Source of the DNA: Oryza sativa Japonica Group
Lineage: Eukaryota; Streptophyta; Magnoliopsida; Poales; Poaceae
Reading direction: 5' to 3'
DNA: 64,000 nt
Assembly: GCF_034140825.1 (NCBI RefSeq)
Contig: NC_089035.1
Coordinates: forward strand, 35,127,501 to 35,191,500
Shown here: positions 45,245 through 57,124 of the stretch, piece by piece
Numbering within the stretch: the stretch's first letter is position 1
Layout of the letters: each line of letters starts with the position of its first letter
Translations under genes and position numbers: made by a program
The notes under the pieces: generated by a model
What the model was told of the DNA's origin: nothing
What the model saw: the letters and a program-made list of their open reading frames with translations, nothing else
Databases searched by the model: none

Positions 45245-47824
45245 TCAGAAATCTGCGGAGCTTGTTCTCCTGAGTTGATACTTGGGTTCTGGTACAGGCA
45301 CAGCGCAAATTAATTCATCCAACTCCTGAAGATAGCATGAGAGGGGAAAACAAGTCAATGCTGTGTATGGATAAGTAACCCAATATGGCATCATCAGAAT
45401 ACAAAAATATATGGTGTAAAATATATGGAACAGGACAGTGTTTGGCTGATAGTAGGATTAAGCACAAAATTAGCATAATATATAGTACTAGCTAAATTGA
45501 TATCCAGTGGCAAGTGCTAAAACTTTGAATTATCATTAAAGGAGTACTACTGCCAATTTTCTTGCCACATCAGATGCACTGAAACAATGTGGTACCAGAA
45601 AAATATGAAATATAAATAGACATGAGATTAATACTTCTAGCTTTCCAGGGACATGATTCAGTCCGTTGGATCCTTGCTAATCTTCCTATAGTACGAAGGA
45701 TGCTTAAAAGACGCATGGCCATCCAGGGTTAATGGGATCAAAATAACTTAGAAAATATCTTTTATTGCTAACACTGCTTTGTTTGAGGAGCTAACCAATT
45801 AGTCAGAGGGATGCAATATGTTAGAACCAGAGATGCAATATGTTAGAACCAGAGTCCACAACAGTATTCTGCAAGCAGAATTCTTCAAATGCCATAGGTA
45901 AGAAGTTACTTTATTGGACAGTCATCCAAAAGTTGACATGCAGAAGACAATTCCTACACACAAACAATGACCATGACGAAGACCTCTTGATTGTAACTTG
46001 ATACACTACCTATGAAGTAGTACAGCTCATCATACCAGATGATAATATTGCTGTTGATTAGACTGCGATGTATTTCTATGTTTTCCATCACAAGATTACT
46101 CCTAGTATAATGCTGCCCCATTTTATTATCGACTTAGAGTGAATAATAGTATAAGGTAGTCTTTTCGAAGATATTTAAGGAAAAATACAAGATACCCCCA
46201 ATATCCACCAGAAAATTAGTTTCCTCCCTTCAGGCACAAATAAGATACTGGCTCAAATAAATGCTTGACGGGACATGCCTAATAATTAGATCAACTAATA
46301 GAATGAACAGTATATGGCTCACTCCTACAGTCCTACCTAAAAACAGTCACCTCAAGTGGTGGAAGCAAATACTTAAGATTATATTATTATTATAGAGCTG
46401 TGAAAACATTGAAAAATCATAAGGTGTAGTAAGGCCATAAAAGGGTCTTAGTGATGTATGACAAGTACATATCAACAAGGTAGCTTGACAATATGAAATA
46501 GTAAAAACTAGACATAAGAGACAGTACAAGTGATAGTATTTATTTCCTGTCACTTACCAAATAGTCTGACTCCTATTCAGAGGCAGAAAGTGAAGACAAA
46601 TTAGGGAAGAATTAATTGGTTAATTTATAGGACAAGCATGCACCGGGGAAAAATACTTGATAGGGGAAATTTGCAACATTCTGATATAATTGCAGTGGAA
46701 AAGACAGTACCTTTTGCCTCTTTAGCCTCACATTCTCCTCTTCTAAACGAGAAACCTTGTTTTCAAGTTCATTAGTGTAGGCCTGTCACAAATGAAATGT
46801 AATTATGCAATCATGTGGGTAATACACAAACTCACAGGTCACATGAAGAAACTAAATTTAAAGTAACAGTGGCCTTCTTAATCATCATATGCAGCAAGAA
46901 CAATGCTAATTAAAAATTTGCCACAAATAGAAAGGTGTAAAACACATATTGCACCTGCTTCCTGGCTCTTGAACGGGCAGCTGACTCCCTGTTCTTGATC
47001 ATCCTCTTCTGCCTTCTCTCCATCAACTTATCTGCCACATCCCCTGACATGCCTCGCTTCCTTCCAGGCGTCTGCGAATCGGACATTCCGCCGATCATTC
47101 CTGAAGAAGTCTGGCCATCAGAGTAGGATGGCTCCAGAATAGCACCGGGGCCAACATTAAGTGGCTGAGGGACCAATCGATTCGGAAAATAAGCACCCTG
47201 CACACCTTGCTGCCCATGGTGATGAGCATCAGTAGATGCAATCTGCTGCTTATACTGCTCTATCCAGTGTGATCCAGGTGCCAGATCCACAGTCCCGGTT
47301 GCTGTAACACCTCTTCCAACCGGATCCACATTGCCTACATCACTAAGCTCCTTGAGAGATCCTTGGGTGACAACCCCAGCTTTGACCAGGAAATCCTCGA
47401 GCGTCACCTCCCCAAGCGTCGGCTGCCTCTCTCGCCGCCGTCGACCTCCGCCGCCGCCGCCGCCCGTTTCGGCATTCCTCTTCGGAGCAGCCTGGATCCC
47501 CTTCCACACCTCGTCCACCGTCTTCTTGCTGAGCTCAGGCGGCATCGTGATGCTCCCCTGCCGCAGGAGGCCCGAGCCCGGCTGATGCTGCTGGCTACTG
47601 GTGGTGGCACCGGCACCGTCGGCGATGGCCAGGCCGTCAGGGAACACGCTCCGGAGCAGCTCGTCGAGGTTCATGCTGTGCAGCGGCTCGCCCAGCTGGC
47701 TCTGCACCTCGTCGAGGGTGAGGCTGTACATGGATCCCTGCCTCCCCAGACTCCGCATCCGCCCTCCTCCGCGCCGCGCGACGCCCCCGCCTCCGGCCTT
47801 CGACGCCATTGTCTGGCTCCCCAT
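45245..47824 (-). CDS. Group-A bZIP transcription factor, AREB3-like
   Basis: Main exons on the minus strand are 47824-46955, 46782-46711 and 45325-45245, giving 340 residues; an optional 15-nt exon at 46572-46558 would add ESDYL. Group-A bZIPs bind ABRE promoter sites in abscisic acid and seed responses. All four hallmarks are present: C1 GRQGSMYSLTLDEVQ (27-41), C2 GSITMPPELSKKTVDEVWKG (90-109), C3 ERQPTLGEVTLEDFLVKAG (132-150), and C4 PKYQLRRTSS at the end. These Ser/Thr sites are targets of SnRK2 kinases in the family. The basic region MIKNRESAARSRARKQ (275-290) is followed by the zipper AYTNELENKVSRLEEENVRL. The mix of motifs is closest to AREB3/DPBF-type proteins. The start at 47824 (MGSQTM) is preferred, though the frame is open further upstream. 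Confidence 0.93.
46558..46572 (-). other. Possible 15-nt cassette exon of the bZIP gene
   Basis: On the gene strand GAGTCAGACTATTTG is bounded by CTGAATAG and GTAAGTGA, both good splice signals, and a pyrimidine-rich run precedes it. It would insert five residues (ESDYL) in frame between the zipper exon and the last exon. Confidence 0.5.
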
Positions 47825-48249
47825 GATCGAGACGAGATTTCTGCTGCTACGAGGTAAAGAATGGATACCTTCACAATTGAATTCGATCCAGCCGCGTTCA
47901 GCCCCGGCAGGCAGACCGACCTGCTTGTCCCCGGTCGCCGCGGTGCAGGCGAGGAGGTCGGTCAGGCCAGGCCGCGCGCACAAGGGAGGAGCGCGGCGTC
48001 GGTAAGGGAGAGGAGGCCGTGCACACCGTGCGTCCGTTGGCCGCGGGCTGCGGCCCTTCTCGCCGGCGGCCGGCGCGGGGCGAGGAGCCGAGGAGACGAT
48101 GTGCCTGCGGCTCGCGCTGCCGTTTCTGTGTGTGTGTGTCTCTCAGTCGCTCTTGCAGATTGGAAGTTGGGACCAGGGAGGAGTGTAGTAGTAGGTGCGG
48201 GAAGAGAGAAATAGATATGGAGATGGAAGCGGGGGATGCGAAGTGGGGG

Positions 48250-49253
48250 CACGTTGGCTATTCATCATTTTCTCGTGTCCTTTACTGAAAATAAAATTTG
48301 GTTCAAACCTTTTTCTTTTTTTATTTGCCTTTTTCTATCTAGGAAGACTGATATTAGAAAACTAAAAAGAGCCACTAGAACTATCATTCGAATAATATCC
48401 TTGTAAAATTAAGAAAACACGGTGTTAAATGCTTGTCTATAAACTTCTGATTACTTAATATACTGCAGTGGGAGGCTCCTGCTGTTTTCCATAAAAAAAA
48501 TCCAAAATGCCCTTTTTTATGGTTATATTAATTAATGTGAAAATTCTATAAATTTCACTTTTCAAAAATAGGCATATTTTTATGATTATTCGATGTAATT
48601 ATTATAAAGTTGAAAATGGATTTAAAACAATATCCAAAAAATCATGATACTAAACTGAATTGGTCGACCTAACGTAAAAGAAATGTGTATATTTTCTTTC
48701 TTTTCCTCTAAATTACCACAGTATCATCATGTCTGGTGCACATGATTTTTCTAAAGAAAATAGTCCAGGGATTAACTTGGCTTCAACGAAATTGGAGCTA
48801 GTGCTCATCTAGTGGTAAGTAAATAAATGTAGCCATAACATGCGAACTCCTAGATGAGTTCTGGAACCTCTCTTTCGAGGGATTTTCTAAGATTTTCCTA
48901 TGAGTAGAAGTGTTTCTATAGCTTGGTTCTTGACATCTATCCCGAGAGGCTTGCCCACTATCAGGATTCCTTAAACCAACCAAAACAAACCAAACAACAC
49001 ATCACGTATTTTATTTGAACTTCTAAAGATGCATCCTACTAATAGAGATAGCAATCTAGCATCGAGGCCAAGTTGTTTATCTAGTTTAACTTTTTGAGCC
49101 TCTTGTCGCTGTAAATTTATCTGGCAACTTCAAAACTGCACTATTATGTCCAGAATTTGTTTTGGAAATTTAAATTATGTTCAAATTATATGTTGCAAAA
49201 TTAAGTCAATATTTTTTTTTAGAAAACACATTATAAACGCAAACGCTTACATA
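48250..49253. other. Promoter side of the bZIP gene and AT-rich spacer
   Basis: The first part should be the promoter of the minus-strand bZIP gene. The rest is AT-rich without a supportable gene. Confidence 0.45.
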
Positions 49254-49261
49254 CACACGCA

Positions 49262-50072
49262 TAGGGGTTGACAAAATAAGACCGAACCGAAGAACCGAAC
49301 CGAAAAGACCGAGACCGAGAAATTCGGTCTCAGCCCTCAAAAGACCAAATTTTTTTCGGACAATTCGGTTATTGGCTTCAGTTAACTAAATTAACCGAGA
49401 AAACCGAATTGTGGCCCAATAGGCCTAGGAGGCCCAATAAGCCCAGTAAATTGCTAAACCCTAGAAGTCACCGCTCCTAGTCATGAGTCACGCGACGCCC
49501 TCAACCCATCCATCGCGCCACCTCCGCCTCCGATCCCCATCCATCGCGCCGCCTCCGCCCATCGCGCCGCATCGCCTCCGCGGGCATCCATCGTGCCGCC
49601 GCCGCCTCTAGCCAGCCCACCTACGCCATGGCCCCGATGAGCGCCGCCTCCAGCCAACCCGCCTCCGCTGCAACCCCGACGAGCACCGCCGACCGTCTTG
49701 GCGCCGCCTCCAGCCAGGCTCCGCCGCGGCCCGGACGGGTGCCGCCATCCGCCTCGGCGCCGCCTCCAGCCGAGCTCCGCCACGGCCCCAACAGGTGCCG
49801 CCGTCCGCCTTGGCGCCGCCTCCAGCCAGCCCGCCTCCGCCACGGCCCCGACAAGCACCACCTCCAGCTGGGCTCCGCCGTGGCCTCGCCACTAGCCCTT
49901 GTCGCCGAGCCACCGAACGTCTCCAGCGAATCGGTCTGACCGAGACCGAGATCGAATTTGCCGGTCCTGAGTTTCTTGGATGAAATTCCGTCCTGATTTT
50001 TCAAAAACCGAAATGAACGAATGAACGAAGACCGGGACCGAATTTTTCAGTCAGACCGAACGCCCACCCCTA
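49262..50072. mobile_element. Non-autonomous hAT element with GC-rich core
   Basis: The ends TAGGGGTTGACA and CGCCCACCCCTA are imperfect inverted repeats, flanked by identical 8-bp duplications CACACGCA (49254-49261, 50073-50080). Both arms are rich in GACCGAA/CCGAACC motifs. The core (49480-49920) is very GC-rich and contains exact 56-bp periodic units starting at 49700, 49756 and 49812 (GGCGCCGCCTCCAGCC). No transposase is found. A smaller relative is at 21910-22190. Confidence 0.88.
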
Positions 50073-50084
50073 CACACGCACACT

Positions 50085-52140
50085 CGCTCCTGTCAACTCA
50101 CACCCTACTATATAAGCACCTTCGAGAGACTGGACCGATATATTTTAAAATTGACGATGTACATTATTATCGGCGGATACGTCGCTTCCTACTGAAATAA
50201 TAATTACTCCCTCCGTCCATAATATAGCGATCGAACCGGATGAAATGAAGAGAGTAGCTGTAAATGTGAGCATTCACATCATGTGGGTAGAAAATTCGAC
50301 CATGTGTCTCCATTTGTAGGCTTCAATTTTTTTTTGGCAGGCCGCTTCCATTTTTGTTAAGATATTTGGACGGCAGATAATGTGTATACTGGTAACCAGT
50401 TCTAATCGTTTGGTTAGTTTAGTGCTCGAACTCAAACCTTGTCATCAAGAATTCGGACTTGGGGAAGCCGGCAAGTAAGGTTATACTATTAATTTTTGGA
50501 TGCACTGTTCCATTAACAAGAGGAAAGTGAAAGCGATGTGCTACTACTACATCCAACAAATTAAAGCAATTATAATGCGGCGTGATGATATAAATGATGG
50601 CAACCATCTACACAATAACTCTTTAAGTTTTAAATTTAAATATATTTAAAGCTTTGCTTGTCACTCTCTGCAGGCGCCTTGCCTCCTTTTCATATGTTTC
50701 CTTGAAGCAATCTCGCCGCGTGTAACTTTTCTCATCAAAAGATAAGCAGCTTGATCATGCTGATCTCCTTAATAAAACAGAGCCTTTCTTCAAGGACGCC
50801 AGGCCGGCCTGATCCTACCACCTGATTATTTTTTAAAAAATTTGGATGTATCACTGTATCATCGCGCACAATGATTATATTATTGCGTTAAGTTCTCACA
50901 TCCAACACAAACAATGATGGTTAAGTCCAACGCGTGTTCGTGTGGCAGCTGTGTCGAGTGTTTAAAAAACAAAAAATCTTCATGCACCTTGCCTGATGCC
51001 TGCTAGTCCCGTGATCTCTACGTGATTTGTGACACGCTTATAGCATCAAGGATCGCACAACAAATTGGCGTGTAGCGCGATAGCGTCGTCCATCGGCGAG
51101 ATTTTGTCGGTTCGAGACCTGATCTCGTGTGAGCTAAGATTACCACGATTTCATATCACGGCGACGCAAACATGCAATATACTGCAAACTGCGTCCCCTC
51201 GATGCAACCGCGCTAGTGCCGGTTTATGTGTTCCAACTGACGCTTCCCATGTTGCCGGTCGCTGTCAACGGCGTTGTTCCGCTGGTGCATGGTCGGTCCG
51301 ATCCGATCGCAAAACCGAGTGCGCCATTCGCAGACAAAGCCGGCCGGGATCATCTCCCCTCTTTGGCTCCGGTCGTGGCTTCGTCGTGGGCGTCCAAATG
51401 GGGGCGAGTCGTTGTGTCGGCTGCTGCCACTGGCCAGGCTAAGGCGCGCGAGCGGTCACTTGCGCGGCGCGCGTAGGATGGAATGATTGCCGCGACGTCA
51501 CCCGGCCGCACTTGCGCTTGCGCTTGCGCCCGGTGGTGCGTCGAGGTGAAAGGTGGGTGAATTGGTGGTGGCCCTGTCGCGCTCGCGTCGTCCGTCCGAT
51601 CGACCTGAGGAGGTGTGGCAACTGGGCATTGGCAAATGGCAATACCACGGCGCGAGACCGAACGCCGCCGGCGCGCGTACGCCTCGTTGCGTTGAGGTGG
51701 TTTGGTACTTGGTGGGGGCGATTGGGCAGCCAGTACGAGTGGCGCTCGGCTCTGCGGTTGATTGGCCCCCAGGTTGTGAAATATGGCTGGAACTGATTAG
51801 CTATGTGCCTTTTGGTACGGCGCTGCCTTTTACAAAAAAAAATGCTCAAGTTTATAGAAATAACATCATATGATAATAGTAGAAATAACGTCTAAGATAG
51901 CTAAATGACAAGTTTATAGAATTTGTTTTTTTATCGATCATTGGAAAAGGCTCTAAATGTGGTTTATGATAATTCAAATAGTATATAGATTGATAATACA
52001 AAAGTAAAAAAATAGATGGTGTGACTTAATGAGAGAAAAAATGAGATAAATAATTTGGACTATAAATTAATCATAAAAAAATTAGAAGAGGTGGATGATG
52101 TGATTTAATGAGAGAAGATAAAAAACATTAACTAAGTTTG
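50085..52140. other. Intergenic, no gene recognised
   Basis: 50211-50240 is a fragment of a Stowaway end (CTCCCTCCGTCCATAATATA). Frames at 51065-51442, 51216-51476 and 51439-51849 overlap in a GC-rich patch and have no domain. Nothing else is clear. Confidence 0.4.
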
Positions 52141-53280
52141 GAATTCGTTACTAAACCCCAATACTAGGTATAACCCACCCCCGAACTACCAAACTGTGTC
52201 AACTTTCATCCCAAGACAGAATGGCTCAGTGACTCCAGTTTCGTTTGATGTGACGCTTTGACTCTGGCCAATTGTATTTAATCAGCATAAGACCCATGTG
52301 AGCCTAACATGTCAGCAACCAACTATTTCCTTCTTTCTCTCTCCTCTCTCCCCTCTCTTCCCCATCCTCACCAGGGGGAGGCAAGCCGTGGATGACATGG
52401 ACAGGGGCGATGACCGGCATCCAGTAGGAGAAGGAGGAAATGGCAAAGCGAGGAGGTGGTGTCGTTGTGGCGGTGGCGGGAGGGAGATGAGGGAGGTGGC
52501 GGTGCTACAACAGCTAATCGGTGAGGTGCAGGAGCTCTAGAACCTCTAAGGTGCTCACTTCGTTCCCCCTCCCTAGGCAAGCAAGCAACAAGTCAACAAC
52601 CATCTCTCCTCTTCCCCCATTCTCTAACTCTCTTGTTCGTCATCAGCCTGCGATTTCCTCGCTACGCTTCTCCTTCGCGTACTTGGTCAGGCACCGACAC
52701 TACCACCTGCTGCCCGTCCGCGAACGCGCGCCTCAGTCTGCCCACCTTCCACACGGGATGACACTGCTGCCGATTTCCAAACCTCCTTCGCCACCACCTC
52801 GGCAATGATTCGCACTTCCTCCCGACGCTGGCGAGTAGCAGACATTAGCCGACGAGGCCTACAACCCTGACTGTCTACCACCCACCATCACCACCTCCTC
52901 CCTGGCGCATCTCCGTCTCGCCGACTCTACCACCACCGCCGTCGACGATGACGATGATGAAAGGGATAAAAGAGGGGAAAGAGGGGGCGACAAGTGGGTC
53001 TCACTGTATTTTTTAATTATTAATCGAACACTTACTGATAGGTGGGTCTCATGTTTTTTTTTACTTTAAGTGCCATATCAACCCCACGTAGGCGTCATGT
53101 CAGTCGAAACTGTCGTTCAAACCACCTTGGAATCTTATTTGCACTGGTTTTGGGAGTTGAGGGACACATCATATCTGTTATTGTGGTTCATGACGAATTT
53201 CGGACTCGGTGACAATTTTGAGGGACCTAATGTGAACTTATTCCTCCCGGGAAAAAAACGAGCCCAATAGGCGTGTTACT
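52140..53280. other. Suspected transposon with GC-rich core
   Basis: An AT-rich to neutral flank (AACCCACCCCCGAACTACC near 52174) leads to a pyrimidine-rich then GC-rich core (52330-52950), then another flank with GGTGGGTCTCATG near 53040. The layout resembles gene-carrying elements in rice, but I found no matching inverted ends or duplication, and no named gene fragment. Confidence 0.35.
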
Positions 53281-53284
53281 TGGT

Positions 53285-54230
53285 CCAGGACAGGCACGCG
53301 TATGAAGCCTGCAGTAGGCGGGCCAACTAAACATATAATAGTCCTCTTAACGTTCAGGCCCAATAGCTGGAGCAATTGGAGACCAGTTTAGGGTAACAAG
53401 GAATTTTCTCGATTAATGTTATCGAGAATATAGAGCGGTATTCTCAAAAAAAAAAGAGAAAAGAATATAGAGCGGTAAGCAGGTGAATCACGGTAAAAAA
53501 AACGTAATTGTAGGACCAAACCATCCCTAACTTTAATAGGAAAAAAATGACTTTGCTAGTTTCAACCCTCTTTGAAACATTTCAGTACAGGATTTACAAA
53601 ACCGTACGATTACCACACGGTTATAATGGTTACAATAATTATCATGCACGGTTACTTTTTCAGTTTTTAAAATCACGATATGTCTCGTGGTTATCGCGCG
53701 GTTTTCACGGTAACCACCTTATCACGGAGTGCGATATCCACGTCGAAAACGGTAGGGAAACCTGACCACGACACGTCGAGACATGTTCTTTTCCTTTCCG
53801 CGCGCGGCAACGCGGCTGTATAAATACTCACCTACGCAGCTACGTCCGCATATTTGCCTCTGCCACACACGTACGCGCAAACGTGTCATCGTGCGACACA
53901 GACGCTTGGCCCCCGCGGAGACGCATGACGGCAAGAGTCGCAATGCGCTAAGCAAACCTCTCCTTGTGCAGTGGAGTCCCATACAGCCGCGCGCGAGTGG
54001 TGGTGCGCACCTGCATGGAGGCACCACTCCACTTCACGGCGCGCAGGTACCCAGCATTTTCCGAGACCTTGACCGTAAAAACGCCCGTCGCCCCCACACG
54101 CCTGGCCACGGCGGCGTCACGCCAAGTGTCGTGGCGCTCGGGGTGGAAGCTATAGTGCCCAGACCTTTGCCTCCCTTCTCAGATCACTAGGAGTACTCCA
54201 GATCAGTCTCAGTAGTCAGTACAGTCCTCC
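53285..54230. other. Promoter region of the AP2 gene with a repeat
   Basis: 53560-53760 holds a dispersed repeat rich in CACGGTTA/GGTAACC, related to 58035-58265. 53760-54180 is GC-richer, with overlapping frames and no domain. Confidence 0.4.
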
Positions 54231-54242
54231 TCCTTGCTTCCC

Positions 54243-54248
54243 TATATA
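54243..54248 (+). promoter_or_regulatory. TATA box of the AP2 gene
   Basis: TATATA in CCTATATAGG, 108 bp before the ATG at 54351. Confidence 0.6.
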
Positions 54249-54350
54249 GGCAGGTTCACTTCACCGGTGACACCCACTACCCTTGTCTGTTGTCTTTGTT
54301 GCCAAGGAGGAAAGCAAACAGGGGCCTTGCAGGAGCTATCAACAAAAGCC

Positions 54351-57122
54351 ATGGTCTCCATGAGGAAGAAGAAGAAGGCCTTTGCTGTTGCAGCTGCAAC
54401 CACCTTGCTTTCCCCTCCTCGGTCCTCCTCCTCCTCCTCCTCCACGGCGTCCTCCTGCATTGTGCCGCCGCGCACTGAGAGCGGCAAGAAGAAGAGTAAG
54501 CACAGGAAGAGGGCCAAGGATGGCACCGGCGGTGACGACGACGACGCCGCCGTTGCTGCTGCGCCGAGGAAGGGATCCTCCATCTACAAGGGCGTGGCAA
54601 GGTCTGCGTTTTCGATTCCTTTTTCTTGCTCTGATGATCAGTTCGCAGTTGTTTGCGTGATCTTTGCTTGGTTTCTGATGAATGCGTCGTTTGTTGTGTG
54701 TTGCTGGTGTGTAGGCACAGGGGTTCAGGGAAGTACGAGGCGCACCTGTGGGACAAGCAAGGCTGGAACCCAAACCAGACAAGGAAGAGAGGCAGGCAAG
54801 GTGAGAAATACAAATTCTACGAGCCTCGGGTCTACTATGTTTTCTGCAGCTAATGGGACAAGTTGATTGCCATTTTGTTTTTCTTTGTTCTCTCTTTCTT
54901 TGGTTATTGTTAGGTCATTTTGTATTCCTGCTAGCTTATGTGCTGATCTTTTTTAATTTGTGTTGCAAATGCGGTGTTTCCTTCTGCCTCGGAATTCGTG
55001 TGGTGATCGATGCTCATCCATGTCTGATGTCTCATCGCCTCCATTAGTCTATCTGGGTGAGTCAAGATCCTCTTCACATCGTGGGAAAAGTTCACAAACT
55101 TTTTCTTCGCTATGATTCACAAATTATCACTAGCGTGTATGGCTCCGAATTCCATTGCCGTCCTAGTACCATGCACATATTCTTTCTTCAGAATAACTTT
55201 GAATCCGCAGCTACTTTGTTCTTTCTTTCTTGGAAAAGAGAGTAATTCTTTCTTTCTTGGAAAAGAGAGTAAAGAAGAAACACTTTTGGGTAAAGTGGAA
55301 AAGTACTGCATTTTGCCTGTCCCCATGCATGCGTCAAGATACATTTTTTACAACTTCAACAGAATCATCAAGATCATGCTCTCACTCGCTACCAGTACAT
55401 TTTTTTTTATGTAGAACATGCTGAAAATACACGGATTAAGCCATTAGCATTGTTTCTTTGCAGGAGCTTATGACACAGAGGAGGCTGCAGCTCGCACTTA
55501 TGATCTTGCGGCACTCAAGATCTGGGGCTCAGACCATGTCCTAAACTTCCCGGTAAAGTTCAGAGTGTTTCAGCACCTGTCATTTCCCAGTAGCACTAAT
55601 TCGCCGTTACTAATTAAGGAGGAGATGATGTTAACTTGTTAAGCTCCCATTTGTGATAAATGCAGATTGACACGTACAGGAAGGAGCTTGAGAGGATGCA
55701 GCGAATGACAAGGGAGGAGTACCTGGCTACTCTGAGGCGCAAGAGCAGTGGCTTCTCCAGGGGTGTCTCCAAGTACAGGGGAGTGGCAAAGTAAGCATAC
55801 ATTGTCATGCAATATCACTGTACTGTCCAATCAAGCACTAGCTAAGCATTGTCCTTTGCATAGCCCAGTAGTACTAGTACCTCTTTTCCGTCCAAAACCC
55901 ATTTCTTGGTTCTCCAAATGGCATACTGTGATACTGGCAAATCTGGCATGAGAATACGGTGTGCTACTAGTACTGTGAAAATTGAAATGCCAAAAACCGG
56001 GTTGAAGTTCTTTTGCCTTGGCTAAGCTCTACTAGTAGGAGTAGTCTCAACATTTGACTGCAATGCCCATGTTTGTCACCGCAGGCATCACCACAACGGC
56101 CGGTGGGAGGCCAGGATAGGCCGAGCTGTAGGCAAGAAATACCTCTACCTGGGAACATTCGGTAACGCGTTCTTGGTTTTGTTCACCGGCTACATTCTGT
56201 TCCTGACGCCATGAAAACTGCAGTTTGTTAACAATGGACAACCAATGCACATGTATCAGTACCACCACATATGTTCGTGTCGTATGTTATTCGCTTTCGT
56301 GATTGTTAATTTGTCGTGTCATGCATGCAATGCTGCCTTTCTCTTTGGCACAATGTGATGCTTGAAGAATGCTACTGCTGCAGTGCTGCGTACTGCACGG
56401 CTACTGTTACAAAGGCCCACAGAATGTGCCCCCTGAAAGATGGATGTTTCTTTTGCTCTGTACGTGCAGATACCCAGGAGGAGGCAGCCACGGCCTACGA
56501 CCTGGCGGCGATACAGCTCCGCGGCCGCAGCGCGGTCACCAACTTCGACGCCAGCTGCTACACCTACACGGACCACCTGCCGCCGCCGCCGCCGCCGCAG
56601 CCACCGTCCGTCTGCAAGACCGAGCCGGAGCTGGAGCCGCCGCAGCCGGCGGCGCCTCCAGGCTCGGAGTCACTTCTCCGGCCCAAGATGGAGCCCTGCG
56701 ACGACTGGGAGCCGCCGGCGATTTGCCCGTCGCTCCGTGACGCGGACGACGCGGACCACGCCATCGCCGAGATCCTGCCGGCGCTCTGCATGGACCGCGC
56801 CGACTTCGAGGCCAGGTACCCTGCCCGCCGCGCCCGCGACGCCGCCGCCGACGGCTGGTCGACGTCGTCGGACGACGTCGCCGCCGCCTCCGTCGACGAT
56901 GACGTGCTGCGTAGCCTGCCAGACGACGTGGGCTTCGTCGACGACGTCGAGAGCCTCTTCCTGGACGCGCCCGGCCCGGCCGCCGCCGCCGCCGCCGCCG
57001 CGATGCCAGACGACGTGGAACGCGCGGTGCAGCGCGCGCCTTCTGCCGCGTCTCGTCGGGCCAACGCCGCGGCGGTCTCCTACGCGATCAGCTCGTTGGC
57101 GTCCGGGCGCTGGTGGTATTGA
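54351..57122 (+). CDS. Double-AP2 transcription factor, WRINKLED1-like
   Basis: Seven exons (54351-54601, 54715-54800, 55048-55056, 55464-55552, 55666-55790, 56085-56161, 56470-57122) give 429 residues. The family controls fatty-acid, cutin or developmental genes. After a Ser-run and Lys/Arg-rich lead come AP2 repeat 1 (about 77-145, [20 protein letters not shown]) and repeat 2 (about 181-240, [20 protein letters not shown]), joined by the family linker [18 protein letters not shown]. The 9-nt third exon encodes VYL, as in WRI1. Repeat 1 has GSG where WRI proteins have WTG, so it lacks a DNA-contact Trp. The C-terminus is rich in Pro, Ala and Asp and could activate transcription. The second Met (residue 4) is an alternative start. 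The exact subgroup (WRI1, WRI3 or WRI4) is not settled. Confidence 0.92.
55048..55056 (+). other. 9-nt microexon of the AP2 gene
   Basis: TCTATCTGG lies between acceptor CCATTAG and donor GTGAGT. With the flanking split codons it encodes V-Y-L-G, exactly the residues missing between GRQ and AYDTEEAA. A 9-nt VYL microexon is known in WRI1 and other plant AP2 genes. Confidence 0.9.
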
Positions 57123-57124
57123 CA

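Noticed and set aside
49481-50004. Open frames of up to 127 codons in the hAT element
   Set aside because: They follow 56-bp DNA repeats, which are out of step with codons, and show no protein motif.
51065-51849. Open frames in a GC-rich intergenic patch
   Set aside because: Overlapping frames on both strands, no domain and no splice or promoter support.
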